Source: Streptomyces sp. NBC_01197
GTDB lineage: Bacteria; Actinomycetota; Actinomycetes; Streptomycetales; Streptomycetaceae
NCBI RefSeq assembly: GCF_036010505.1
Contig: NZ_CP108569.1
Span: forward strand, 1,986,001 to 2,050,000
Direction: 5' to 3'
DNA: 64,000 bases
Shown here: positions 57,748 through 64,000 of the stretch, piece after piece
How positions within the stretch are numbered: position 1 is the first letter of the stretch
Layout of the letters: every line of letters begins with the position of its first letter
Position numbers and translations under genes: made by a program
Notes under the pieces: generated by a model
The model's database searches: none
What the model saw: the letters and a program-made list of their open reading frames with translations, nothing else
Told to the model about the DNA's origin: nothing

Positions 57748-59127
57748 ATGAAGGACCGGCTGGACGGCTGGACATGGAATTCCGGCGACAGTGACACGGA
57801 GGCCGGTGCGGGGCCCCCTGCGAGGGACCGGTATGCCGTTCCGCGGATACGGCGGACCCCGGCCCAGTCGGCGGGAGCCGCGGCTGCCTGGGTCCGGGCC
57901 AGGTGGATCAAGTTGGTGACTGTCGTGACAGTGCTGGCCCTCTCGATCGGCAGTTGGCAGACGTACGACTACCTCACCCGCTTCCATGAGCAGATGAGCG
58001 GCCCACACGGTGACTTTCCCACCGCTCTCGGCTCCACCGCACCGGAGCGGCCGGGCCGCGTGCTGCCGAGTGGCGCCGACGCTCCTGTGGCGGTCGTCGG
58101 CGGACTGGTTCTGCACGAGCAGGACGACGGCATCACGGCGAACAGCGTCCGTACCAACCGGACTTACTGGCATTACGGGCGCGAGAAGACGGCGCTGAAA
58201 TCGGAGTCCGTCGTCAGCGGCGCCGTCGTTCTCTGGTACGACGACGGACTCGCGGTCTCGGTGGACCTGCGCAGCGGGAAGCCCCGCTGGCACACGAGAG
58301 TGGCAGGGAAGGCACGGGAGGACTCCGGAGACCGTGTCTGGCGGGGCGGGGGCACCGTGATCATCAACCAGCAGGGCCGGTTGACCGGCCTGTCCGCTCG
58401 CAGCGGAAAGCAGCTCTGGTCCATCGCTCCGCCCAAGGGATGCAAGCGATGGTACGACCGGCCGCCTGTGGAACTGTCGGGTGCCGAGGCGTTCGATGCC
58501 ATCGACTGCTCCGGGCCGGCGAGGGACGCGCTGTACGGAGTGGACCCGGCCAGCGGCCGGACCCGCTGGCACATGCAGGACCAGACCCTGGGCTACGGAC
58601 GTCTCGGCGATCACACGCTGGTCTCCCTGACAGCGCGCGGTTCGCTGGTCACGGTGGACGTCTCGGGGGCGCGGCCCCGGGCTCACTCGGCCTTCCTCTC
58701 ACCCCACTTGGGTCTGCGCGGCATAAGTGATGGCATGGTCATTCTCAGCTCCGGCGACGACACCTCATTCACCGCACGGCAGGTGAGCACCGACAGCAGC
58801 AGCAAGGCTCTCTGGACCGTGAAGGCGGACAAGGGGCGCACACTGGGGATTCCCCGGACCGCCGACGACCGCGTGTACATACCGCAGTACCAGCCACAGA
58901 TGGAGGAGAAGCGGCAGAAGGCTCACCGCTCGGCGCAACTGCTCGTACTGGACGCGCGGACCGGTCACGAGCTGCACCGGACCGAGCTGCCCGCCTCCCT
59001 CTACGGGAACCCTGACGATGTCGACGTGAGCACGATGGCAGTCCTCGAAGCGGGGTACGGCGTGGCAAGGGTCGGCTTGAGCGGCTTCCTGGCCTCCCCC
59101 GAAGACCAGGTGACTCTGGCCGAATAG
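57748..59127 (+). CDS. Membrane-anchored PQQ-like beta-propeller protein
   Basis: A 459-aa protein: cytoplasmic basic head, one membrane anchor (about 54-72: IKLVTVVTVLALSIGSW), then extracytoplasmic repeated blades of the PQQ-like type (VDLRSGKPRWHTRVAG, GLSARSGKQLWSIAP, VDPASGRTRWHMQDQ, LDARTGHELHRTELP). The W-docking repeats resemble BamB or quinoprotein folds, but there is no sign of enzymatic residues, so a scaffold or sensing role is more likely. Two cysteines (GCKRW, DCSGP) could form a disulfide. GAGGGGGAG precedes the ATG. Divergent from the MetE-like gene. Confidence 0.82.
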   Translation: MKDRLDGWTWNSGDSDTEAGAGPPARDRYAVPRIRRTPAQSAGAAAAWVRARWIKLVTVVTVLALSIGSWQTYDYLTRFHEQMSGPHGDFPTALGSTAPERPGRVLPSGADAPVAVVGGLVLHEQDDGITANSVRTNRTYWHYGREKTALKSESVVSGAVVLWYDDGLAVSVDLRSGKPRWHTRVAGKAREDSGDRVWRGGGTVIINQQGRLTGLSARSGKQLWSIAPPKGCKRWYDRPPVELSGAEAFDAIDCSGPARDALYGVDPASGRTRWHMQDQTLGYGRLGDHTLVSLTARGSLVTVDVSGARPRAHSAFLSPHLGLRGISDGMVILSSGDDTSFTARQVSTDSSSKALWTVKADKGRTLGIPRTADDRVYIPQYQPQMEEKRQKAHRSAQLLVLDARTGHELHRTELPASLYGNPDDVDVSTMAVLEAGYGVARVGLSGFLASPEDQVTLAE

Positions 59128-59200
59128 GAGCCCGGCAGGGCCGGCAGGGCCGATCGCGGTAGCGGCCCGACCGGTCACGGCGGACCAGCGGGAGCGGCCC

Positions 59201-59218
59201 GCCCGCACCGGCGCGGGC
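59201..59218. terminator. Hairpin between convergent propeller and SDR genes
   Basis: GCCCGC (59201-59206) pairs with GCGGGC (59213-59218), 6-base loop, 8 bp beyond the SDR stop. The gap also has two copies of GGCAGGGCC near 59130-59150. Confidence 0.5.
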
Positions 59219-59226
59219 ACCGGCCG

Positions 59227-59916
59227 TCAGCGCCCCGGCCGGACCGTCACGTCATTGATCTCGGCGTCGCGCGGGAGGTCCAGGGCCGTCAGGATGGTCA
59301 TGGCGACCGACTCGGGGTCGATCAGGCCTTCCGGCCGGTACTCCTTGCCCTCCTGCGAGTGGATCTTGGCCTGCATTGGGCTCGCTGTGCGGCCCGGGTA
59401 AACGGATGTGACCCGGACACCGTTCGCGTGCTCCTCCTGGCGCAGGGCGTCGGCCAGGGCCTTCAGACCGTGCTTGGCGGCGGCGTAAGCGCCCCACTCG
59501 GCATGGGCGTTGAGGCCGGCGCCGGAGTTGACGAAGACGACCTGGCCGCGGACGGTCCGCAGCTGCGGCAGCAGCAGCCGGGTCAGCTCGGCCGGAGCGA
59601 TGAGGTTGGTGTTGAGCTGCTGGTGCCACGTCGGGGGACGCAGTTCCGCGATGGGAGAGAGGTCTACGATGCCCGCGATGTGCAGCAGCGAGTCGACCTG
59701 TTCCGGCATCGTCTGCTTGCCGAGCGCCCAGGAGATGCGGTCGGGATTCGCCAGGTCGGCGACGAGTGTCTCCGAGCCGGGGAAGCGTCCCGCGAGCTCC
59801 TTGGCGCGCCCCGTGTCGCGCGCCACGATGACGAGGTGGTCGCCGCGCTCATGAAGGCGGCGCGCGACGGCCGCCCCGATGCCGGAACCAGCACCAGTGA
59901 TCACATGTGTAGCCAT
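59227..59916 (-). CDS. Short-chain dehydrogenase/reductase
   Basis: A 229-aa classical SDR: NAD(P) motif TGAGSGIG (7-14), catalytic Ser in VNSGAGLNAHAEW, Tyr and Lys in YAAAKHG, then VYPGRTASPM. It is near the lower size limit of the family. ATG at 59916 (MATHVITG) is fixed by the fold start. It lies 16 bp after the LOG-family gene, on the same strand, so the two are co-transcribed. Substrate unknown. Confidence 0.92.
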   Translation of the reverse strand: MATHVITGAGSGIGAAVARRLHERGDHLVIVARDTGRAKELAGRFPGSETLVADLANPDRISWALGKQTMPEQVDSLLHIAGIVDLSPIAELRPPTWHQQLNTNLIAPAELTRLLLPQLRTVRGQVVFVNSGAGLNAHAEWGAYAAAKHGLKALADALRQEEHANGVRVTSVYPGRTASPMQAKIHSQEGKEYRPEGLIDPESVAMTILTALDLPRDAEINDVTVRPGR

Positions 59917-59932
59917 GGGCCCCATCGTCGCA

Positions 59933-60472
59933 CTACTGGACGCCCTGCGACTCCTCCAGGTACGCCAGCGCGGCCACGCCGTCCTCGGCGAACAAGACCA
60001 GGTCAGTGAGGGGAACGGGCAGGAACCCCTCATCCTCCATCCGCTGGAACTGCTGCTTCAGACCGTCGTAGAAGCCAGCCGTGTTCAGCAGCACCACCGG
60101 CTTCACAGTCTTCCCGTGCTTCTTCAGCTCAAGGATCTCGGTGGCCTCGTCGAGCGTGCCGGTGCCGCCCACCATGATCACAACCGCGTCGGCCTTGGCG
60201 AGCAGCAGCGCCTTGCGTTCGGCCAGATCGGAGGCAATCACCATTTCGTCGGCGTTGGAACGAGCCTTGGCCGCGAGGAAGTCCACCGACACCCCCACGA
60301 GCCGTCCGCCGGCCTCCTGTACGCCGTCGGCCACCACCTTCATCAGACCGCTCTCGGAGCCACCCCAGACCAGGGTGTGGCCACCCCTGCCGAGCAGTTC
60401 GGCGAATTCACGGGCGGGGCGGGTGTAGCGCTCATCGAGATCGGCGGCGGAGAGGAAGACACAGATATTCAT
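59933..60472 (-). CDS. LOG/TIGR00730-family protein
   Basis: A 179-aa Rossmann-like protein of the lysine-decarboxylase/LOG family (cytokinin phosphoribohydrolases). The signature PGGxGTxxE appears as MVGGTGTLDEATEI: Gly-Gly-x-Gly-Thr and Glu109 are kept but Pro is replaced by Val101, and an Arg-Lys pair is at 86-87 (AERKALL). It may hydrolyse nucleoside monophosphates. No ribosome site; TACCGT lies 6 bases before the ATG (60484-60479). Divergent from the DUF427 gene. Confidence 0.82.
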   Translation of the reverse strand: MNICVFLSAADLDERYTRPAREFAELLGRGGHTLVWGGSESGLMKVVADGVQEAGGRLVGVSVDFLAAKARSNADEMVIASDLAERKALLLAKADAVVIMVGGTGTLDEATEILELKKHGKTVKPVVLLNTAGFYDGLKQQFQRMEDEGFLPVPLTDLVLFAEDGVAALAYLEESQGVQ

Positions 60473-60478
60473 GCGTCC

Positions 60479-60484
60479 ACGGTA
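60479..60484 (-). promoter_or_regulatory. Candidate leaderless -10 of the LOG-family gene
   Basis: TACCGT on the minus strand with a 6-base spacer to the ATG at 60472 and no ribosome site. Confidence 0.35.
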
Positions 60485-60533
60485 GAGGCCGCCCACGGGG
60501 AAGAAGTTCCGGCCCGGATGCGCTGAATCACAT

Positions 60534-60857
60534 ATGACGACTGGACATCGCATCACTATCGAGCAAGGTACCGAGCATGTACGGGTGATCCACGAGGGCC
60601 GGGTCCTGGCGGAGAGCCGCCGCCCCCTGCTGCTGCGCGAGACAGGACTCCCGGTGCGTTACTACCTCCCGGCGGAGGACGTGCGCACCGAGCTGCTGAC
60701 CCCCTCGGACACGCGCACCCACTGCCCGTTCAAGGGCGACGCGTCCTACTGGTCGCTGGCCGAAGCAACCGACCTCGTCTGGGCCTACCCGGAGCCGCTG
60801 GCCCAAGTCGCCCAGATCAAAGACCACTTCTGCTTCTACGACACTGAAGTGGTCTGA
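60534..60857 (+). CDS. DUF427-domain protein
   Basis: A 107-aa protein matching DUF427: VRVIHEGRVLAESRRPLLLRET, then PVRYYLPAEDV, THCPFKGDASYWSL, VWAYPEPL and IKDHFCFYD. The fold is a small beta-barrel of unproven function; some relatives are called nucleotidyltransferase-like. The start is ATG 60534. It is divergent from the LOG gene and convergent with mnmA, 26 bp away. Confidence 0.9.
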   Translation: MTTGHRITIEQGTEHVRVIHEGRVLAESRRPLLLRETGLPVRYYLPAEDVRTELLTPSDTRTHCPFKGDASYWSLAEATDLVWAYPEPLAQVAQIKDHFCFYDTEVV

Positions 60858-60883
60858 GGCGCAGTGGTCTCAGGCACGACTGC

Positions 60884-62068
60884 CTAGGACGACGCCGCTG
60901 TCCCGGAAGTGGCGGCCTCGGTCTGCGGGGGCGGGGTCGTGCCGGCTGCCCGGTCCGTCGTGGCGATCGTCGCCGAGCCGACGACACGTGTGCCGTCGTA
61001 GAGCACGATGGCCTGGCCGGGCGCGACGCCCCGTACCGGCTCGTCGAACGTGACGTTCAGGGTGCCGCCCGCCAGCTCGGCCGTCACCGGCGTCTCGCCG
61101 CCGTGCGCACGCAGCTGGGCGGTGTACGTCCCGGCCCCGGCCGGGGCGTCGCCGCACCATCGGGGCTTGATCGCGGTGAGCGCGGTGACGTCCAGGGCCT
61201 CGACGGGTCCCACCGTCACGGTGTTGTTCACCGGGGAGATGTCGAGGACGTAGCGGGGCTTGCCGTCGGCGGCCGGGTGGCCGATGCGCAGCCCCTTGCG
61301 CTGGCCGATGGTGAAGCCGAAAGCGCCGTCGTGGCTGCCCACCTTCGTACCGGACTCGTCGACGATGTCGCCCTCCGCCTTGCCGCCGAGGCGTGAGGCG
61401 AGGAAGCCCTGCGTGTCACCGTCCGCGATGAAGCAGATGTCGTGGCTGTCGGGCTTCCTGGCGACGGCCAGACCCCGCCGCTCTGCCTCGGCCCGGATCT
61501 CGTCCTTGGTGGTCAGGGTGTCACCGAGCGGGAACATGGCGTGCGCGAGCTGGCGCTCGTCCAGCACCCCGAGGACGTATGACTGGTCCTTGGCCATGTC
61601 GGAGGCACGGTGCATCTCGCGTGAGCCGTCCTCGTTGAGGACGACCGTGGCGTAGTGGCCGGTGCAGACCGCGTCGAAGCCGAGGGCGAGCGCCTTGTCG
61701 AGCAGCGCCGCGAACTTGATCTTCTCGTTGCAGCGCAGACACGGGTTGGGGGTGCGGCCGGCCTCGTACTCCGCGACGAAGTCGTCGACGACGTCCTCAC
61801 GGAACCGCTCGGCCAGATCCCAGATGTAGAAGGGGATGCCGATGACGTCCGCCGCACGACGGGCGTCGCGGGAGTCCTCGATGGTGCAGCAGCCACGCGC
61901 GCCGGTGCGGAACGACTGTGGATTGGCGGAGAGCGCCAGGTGCACACCGGTCACGTCGTGTCCGGCCTCGGCGGCGCGGGCGGCGGCCACGGCGGAGTCC
62001 ACACCGCCGGACATCGCGGCCAGTACCCGGAGGGAACGGGGGCGGGGGCTCTGGGGTGTCTGAGTCAT
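60884..62068 (-). CDS. mnmA: tRNA 2-thiouridylase
   Basis: A 394-aa enzyme that thiolates U34 of Lys, Glu and Gln tRNAs. The ATP PP-loop SGGVDSAV (20-27), nucleophile Cys110 (TPNPCLRCN) and partner Cys212 (HDICFIADG) are present, with [10 protein letters not shown] and a C-terminal OB-like domain. The last 25 residues are a low-complexity Thr/Ala tail. It receives sulfur from a cysteine desulfurase; the nifS gene lies just upstream in order, separated by a divergent amidase. The start is ATG 62068 (MTQTPQSP). Confidence 0.96.
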   Translation of the reverse strand: MTQTPQSPRPRSLRVLAAMSGGVDSAVAAARAAEAGHDVTGVHLALSANPQSFRTGARGCCTIEDSRDARRAADVIGIPFYIWDLAERFREDVVDDFVAEYEAGRTPNPCLRCNEKIKFAALLDKALALGFDAVCTGHYATVVLNEDGSREMHRASDMAKDQSYVLGVLDERQLAHAMFPLGDTLTTKDEIRAEAERRGLAVARKPDSHDICFIADGDTQGFLASRLGGKAEGDIVDESGTKVGSHDGAFGFTIGQRKGLRIGHPAADGKPRYVLDISPVNNTVTVGPVEALDVTALTAIKPRWCGDAPAGAGTYTAQLRAHGGETPVTAELAGGTLNVTFDEPVRGVAPGQAIVLYDGTRVVGSATIATTDRAAGTTPPPQTEAATSGTAASS

Positions 62069-62128
62069 AGCCGTACCAGGGTACGGGTACGGGGGAATCC
62101 CGCGCTCGCACGGATCGTTGAGCTGCAC

Positions 62129-62833
62129 ATGGAAGGTACGGGCAGCGACACGGACCGGCACGTGGGCCGGCGGGGCCTGCTGATCGGCGGGCTGAGCGCC
62201 GCGGCGGGCGCCGCCGCGCTGGGCAGGAGCGAGCTGGCGCACGTGTGGGACCGGCTGTCCGGTGGCGGGGCGTCGGGCGAGAAGGGCGCGGTGGATTTCG
62301 CGGGGGCCGAGTGGGCTGCGGCCTCCCCGGCCAACTACCGGCGGGCCGACCGGCCCCATGACTATGCGATCGACCGGGTCGTCATCCACACCGTCCAGGG
62401 CAGTTACGCGATGGCGCTCCGGGTCTTCGCTGATCCGGCCCACGCGGCCGCCGCGCACTATGTCCTGCGCAGGGACGGAAAGGTGGCGCAGACGGTCCGG
62501 GAGCCGGATGTGGCGTTCCACGCGGGCAACCGCTCCTACAACGAACGCAGCATCGGCATCGAGCACGAGGGGTTCGTGGAACGGGCCTCGTCGTACACGG
62601 ACGCCATGTACCGGTCGTCCGCGCGGCTGACCGCGGACATCTGCGCGCGGTACGGGATACCCGTGGACCGGCAGCACATCATCGGGCATGTCGAGGTCCC
62701 GGGGGCCGACCACACGGACCCCGGGCCCTACTGGGACTGGGCCTGGTACGTACGACTGGTGCGAAAGGCGCGGGAGCTGTCCGGGCCGCAACGGGACCTG
62801 CCCGGAACGTCACGGGGCCGGTCCAGACCGTGA
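62129..62833 (+). CDS. Tat-exported N-acetylmuramoyl-L-alanine amidase
   Basis: A 234-aa peptidoglycan amidase. The N-terminus [10 protein letters not shown] with a hydrophobic run is a twin-arginine signal. The Amidase_2 (T7-lysozyme-like) domain follows (about 70-215): first zinc His in VVIHTVQGS, the stretch [21 protein letters not shown], and the last zinc His in [12 protein letters not shown]. It cleaves the muramic acid-alanine bond in the cell wall. Start ATG 62129; a longer frame to 61655 would lie antisense to mnmA. Divergent from mnmA by 60 bp. Confidence 0.9.
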   Translation: MEGTGSDTDRHVGRRGLLIGGLSAAAGAAALGRSELAHVWDRLSGGGASGEKGAVDFAGAEWAAASPANYRRADRPHDYAIDRVVIHTVQGSYAMALRVFADPAHAAAAHYVLRRDGKVAQTVREPDVAFHAGNRSYNERSIGIEHEGFVERASSYTDAMYRSSARLTADICARYGIPVDRQHIIGHVEVPGADHTDPGPYWDWAWYVRLVRKARELSGPQRDLPGTSRGRSRP

Positions 62834-62860
62834 ACACCCGGGCCCAGCGGTCTGTCCGTC

Positions 62861-62936
62861 TCAGCTCAGTCCGGCCGCCTCAGCTCAGTCCGGCCGCCTC
62901 AGCTCGCTCCGGCCGCCTCAGCTCAGTCCGGCCGAC
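62861..62936. repeat. Four 19-bp tandem repeats at the nifS 3-prime end
   Basis: Units start at 62861, 62880, 62899 and 62918, consensus TCAGCTCAGTCCGGCCGCC; unit 3 has two changes, and unit 4, which begins with the nifS stop codon, ends differently (about 62934). The first three units are therefore extra copies of the gene's last codons and stop, lying downstream of it between two convergent genes. Confidence 0.85.
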
Positions 62937-64000
62937 CGGGCCCGTTCCACCGCCGGGCCGATCGCCTCCGCCACCGCCGCCACATCCGCCTCGGTCGAGG
63001 TGTGTCCGAGGGAGAACCGCAGGGTGCCGCGGGCCAGATCGGGGTCCGTGCCCGTGGCCAGGAGTACATGGCTGGGCTGCGCCACACCCGCCGTGCACGC
63101 CGAGCCGGTTGAGCAGGCGATGCCCTGGGCGTCCAGGAGCAGCAGCAGGGAGTCACCCTCGCAGCCGGGGAAGGTGAAGTGGGCGTTGGCGGGGAGGCGG
63201 TCCCACGGGTCGCCGCCCAGGATGGCCGTGGGGACCGCGGAGCGTACCGCGGCGATCAGTCCGTCGCGCAGTGCGCCTACCTCCCGGGCGAAGACCTCGC
63301 GCCGTTCGGCGGCCAGCGTTCCCGCCACGGCGAAGGAGGCTATGGCCGGCGCGTCCAGCGTCCCGGAGCGTACGTGGCGTTCTTGGCCCCCGCCGTGCAG
63401 GACGGGGACCGGCGTGTACTCACGGCCGAGCAGCAGTGCGCCGACCCCGTACGGGCCGCCGATCTTGTGGCCCGACACCGTCATCGCGGCCAGGCCCGCC
63501 GCGGCGAAATCCAGCGGGAGCTGGCCGTACGCCTGCACCGCGTCGGCGTGCAGCGGAACACCGGACTCGGCTGCCACTTCGGCCAGTTCACGGACCGGCA
63601 TGACCGTGCCGATCTCATTGTTGGCCCACATCACGGTGGCCAGCGCGACGTCGGACGGGTCCCGTTCGATCGCCTCGCGGAGGGATTCGGGGCGCACCCG
63701 GCCGTAGCCGTCGACCGGCAGGTACTCGACCGTCGCGCCCTCGTGCTCGCCCAGCCACTCGACGGCGTCCAGGACGGCGTGGTGTTCGACCGGGCTGACC
63801 AGTACCCGGTTCCTGCGCGGGTCGGCGTCGCGGCGGGCCCAGAAGAGGCCCTTGACCGCGAGGTTGTCGGCCTCGGTGCCGCCCGCGGTGAAGACCACCT
63901 CGCTGGGGCGAGCGCCGAGCGACTCCGCGAGAGCCTCCCGGGCTTCCTCGACGGTACGCCGGGCCCGTCGCCCGGCGGCATGCAGCGATGAGGCGTTGCC
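62918..64000 (-). CDS. nifS: Cysteine desulfurase, N-terminus beyond window
   Basis: A PLP enzyme releasing sulfur from cysteine, for iron-sulfur clusters or tRNA thiolation. The visible 360 codons start at [11 protein letters not shown] and include [23 protein letters not shown] (PLP ring stacking), the PLP lysine in [12 protein letters not shown], and the persulfide cysteine in [13 protein letters not shown], a short-loop group II/IscS-like arrangement. The frame remains open at 64000. It probably supplies mnmA nearby. The stop codon starts the last unit of a 19-bp tandem repeat. Confidence 0.95.
   Translation of the reverse strand, partial: GNASSLHAAGRRARRTVEEAREALAESLGARPSEVVFTAGGTEADNLAVKGLFWARRDADPRRNRVLVSPVEHHAVLDAVEWLGEHEGATVEYLPVDGYGRVRPESLREAIERDPSDVALATVMWANNEIGTVMPVRELAEVAAESGVPLHADAVQAYGQLPLDFAAAGLAAMTVSGHKIGGPYGVGALLLGREYTPVPVLHGGGQERHVRSGTLDAPAIASFAVAGTLAAERREVFAREVGALRDGLIAAVRSAVPTAILGGDPWDRLPANAHFTFPGCEGDSLLLLLDAQGIACSTGSACTAGVAQPSHVLLATGTDPDLARGTLRFSLGHTSTEADVAAVAEAIGPAVERARSAGLS

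Overview
This window is a high-G+C actinobacterial chromosome segment, almost certainly from a Streptomyces. The evidence is strong third-position G/C bias, GTG/TTG/CTG starts, Tat-exported enzymes, a PucR-type regulator beside proline catabolism genes, and a gene order I recall from Streptomyces chromosome cores: ilvE/leuB, putB-pruA, serA, ilvC-ilvN-ilvB beside a GGDEF/EAL protein (cdgE), gatC-gatA-gatB beside a second GGDEF/EAL protein (rmdB), then ligA, mnmA and nifS. Most genes lie on the minus strand. I saw no rRNA, tRNA, CRISPR array, transposase or prophage.

Layout. 1-5.4 kb: nitrogen/amide cluster (agmatine deiminase fragment, urease-like UreC, fused UreAB, and on the plus strand an NCS1 permease and an amidase). 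5.4-7.9 kb: ilvE and leuB, with a possible ilvE leader peptide. 7.9-11.2 kb: Tat-exported purple acid phosphatase, a 45-aa protein, and a PadR/HAAS pair. 11.2-15.7 kb: a five-gene minus-strand cassette of lower G+C encoding exported, lipid-anchored and WXG-like proteins of unknown role. 15.9-19 kb: a sortase-type surface protein, a decayed NACHT/leucine-rich gene and a DUF4291 protein. 19.1-23.2 kb: putB-pruA with divergent putR. 23.2-26.1 kb: cyanate locus cynR / cynT-cynS-deaminase. 26.1-32.5 kb: TetR, serA, ilvC, ilvN, ilvB and the ilvB leader/attenuator. 32.5-39.2 kb: cdgE, a 2-hydroxyacid dehydrogenase, an aldo/keto reductase, a lipoprotein sugar dehydrogenase and a DUF6191 protein. 39.3-42.6 kb: large LuxR-family regulator with a frameshift. 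42.7-48.2 kb: membrane protein, acetyltransferase, MMPL transporter, S4 protein, ion permease. 48.2-57.7 kb: gatCAB, rmdB, ligA, a MetE-like protein. 57.7-64 kb: beta-propeller membrane protein, SDR, LOG-family protein, DUF427 protein, mnmA, Tat amidase and the nifS fragment.

How the parts work together. Amino-acid metabolism dominates: branched-chain synthesis (ilvBNC, ilvE, leuB) with peptide-leader control, serine synthesis, proline breakdown to glutamate under PutR, and amidotransferase-dependent tRNA charging. The urease/agmatine/permease/amidase cluster and the cyanate operon both release ammonia from small nitrogen compounds. Two cyclic-di-GMP proteins flank these core genes.

The least explained parts are the five-gene envelope cassette at 11.2-15.7 kb, the urease alpha subunit with a replaced flap cysteine, and the ilvE leader. 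At least seven genes (leuB, cynR, tetR, the 2-hydroxyacid dehydrogenase, the S4 protein, the MetE-like protein and the LOG protein) have a TAnnnT hexamer ending 6-7 bases before the start codon, the arrangement expected of leaderless mRNAs.
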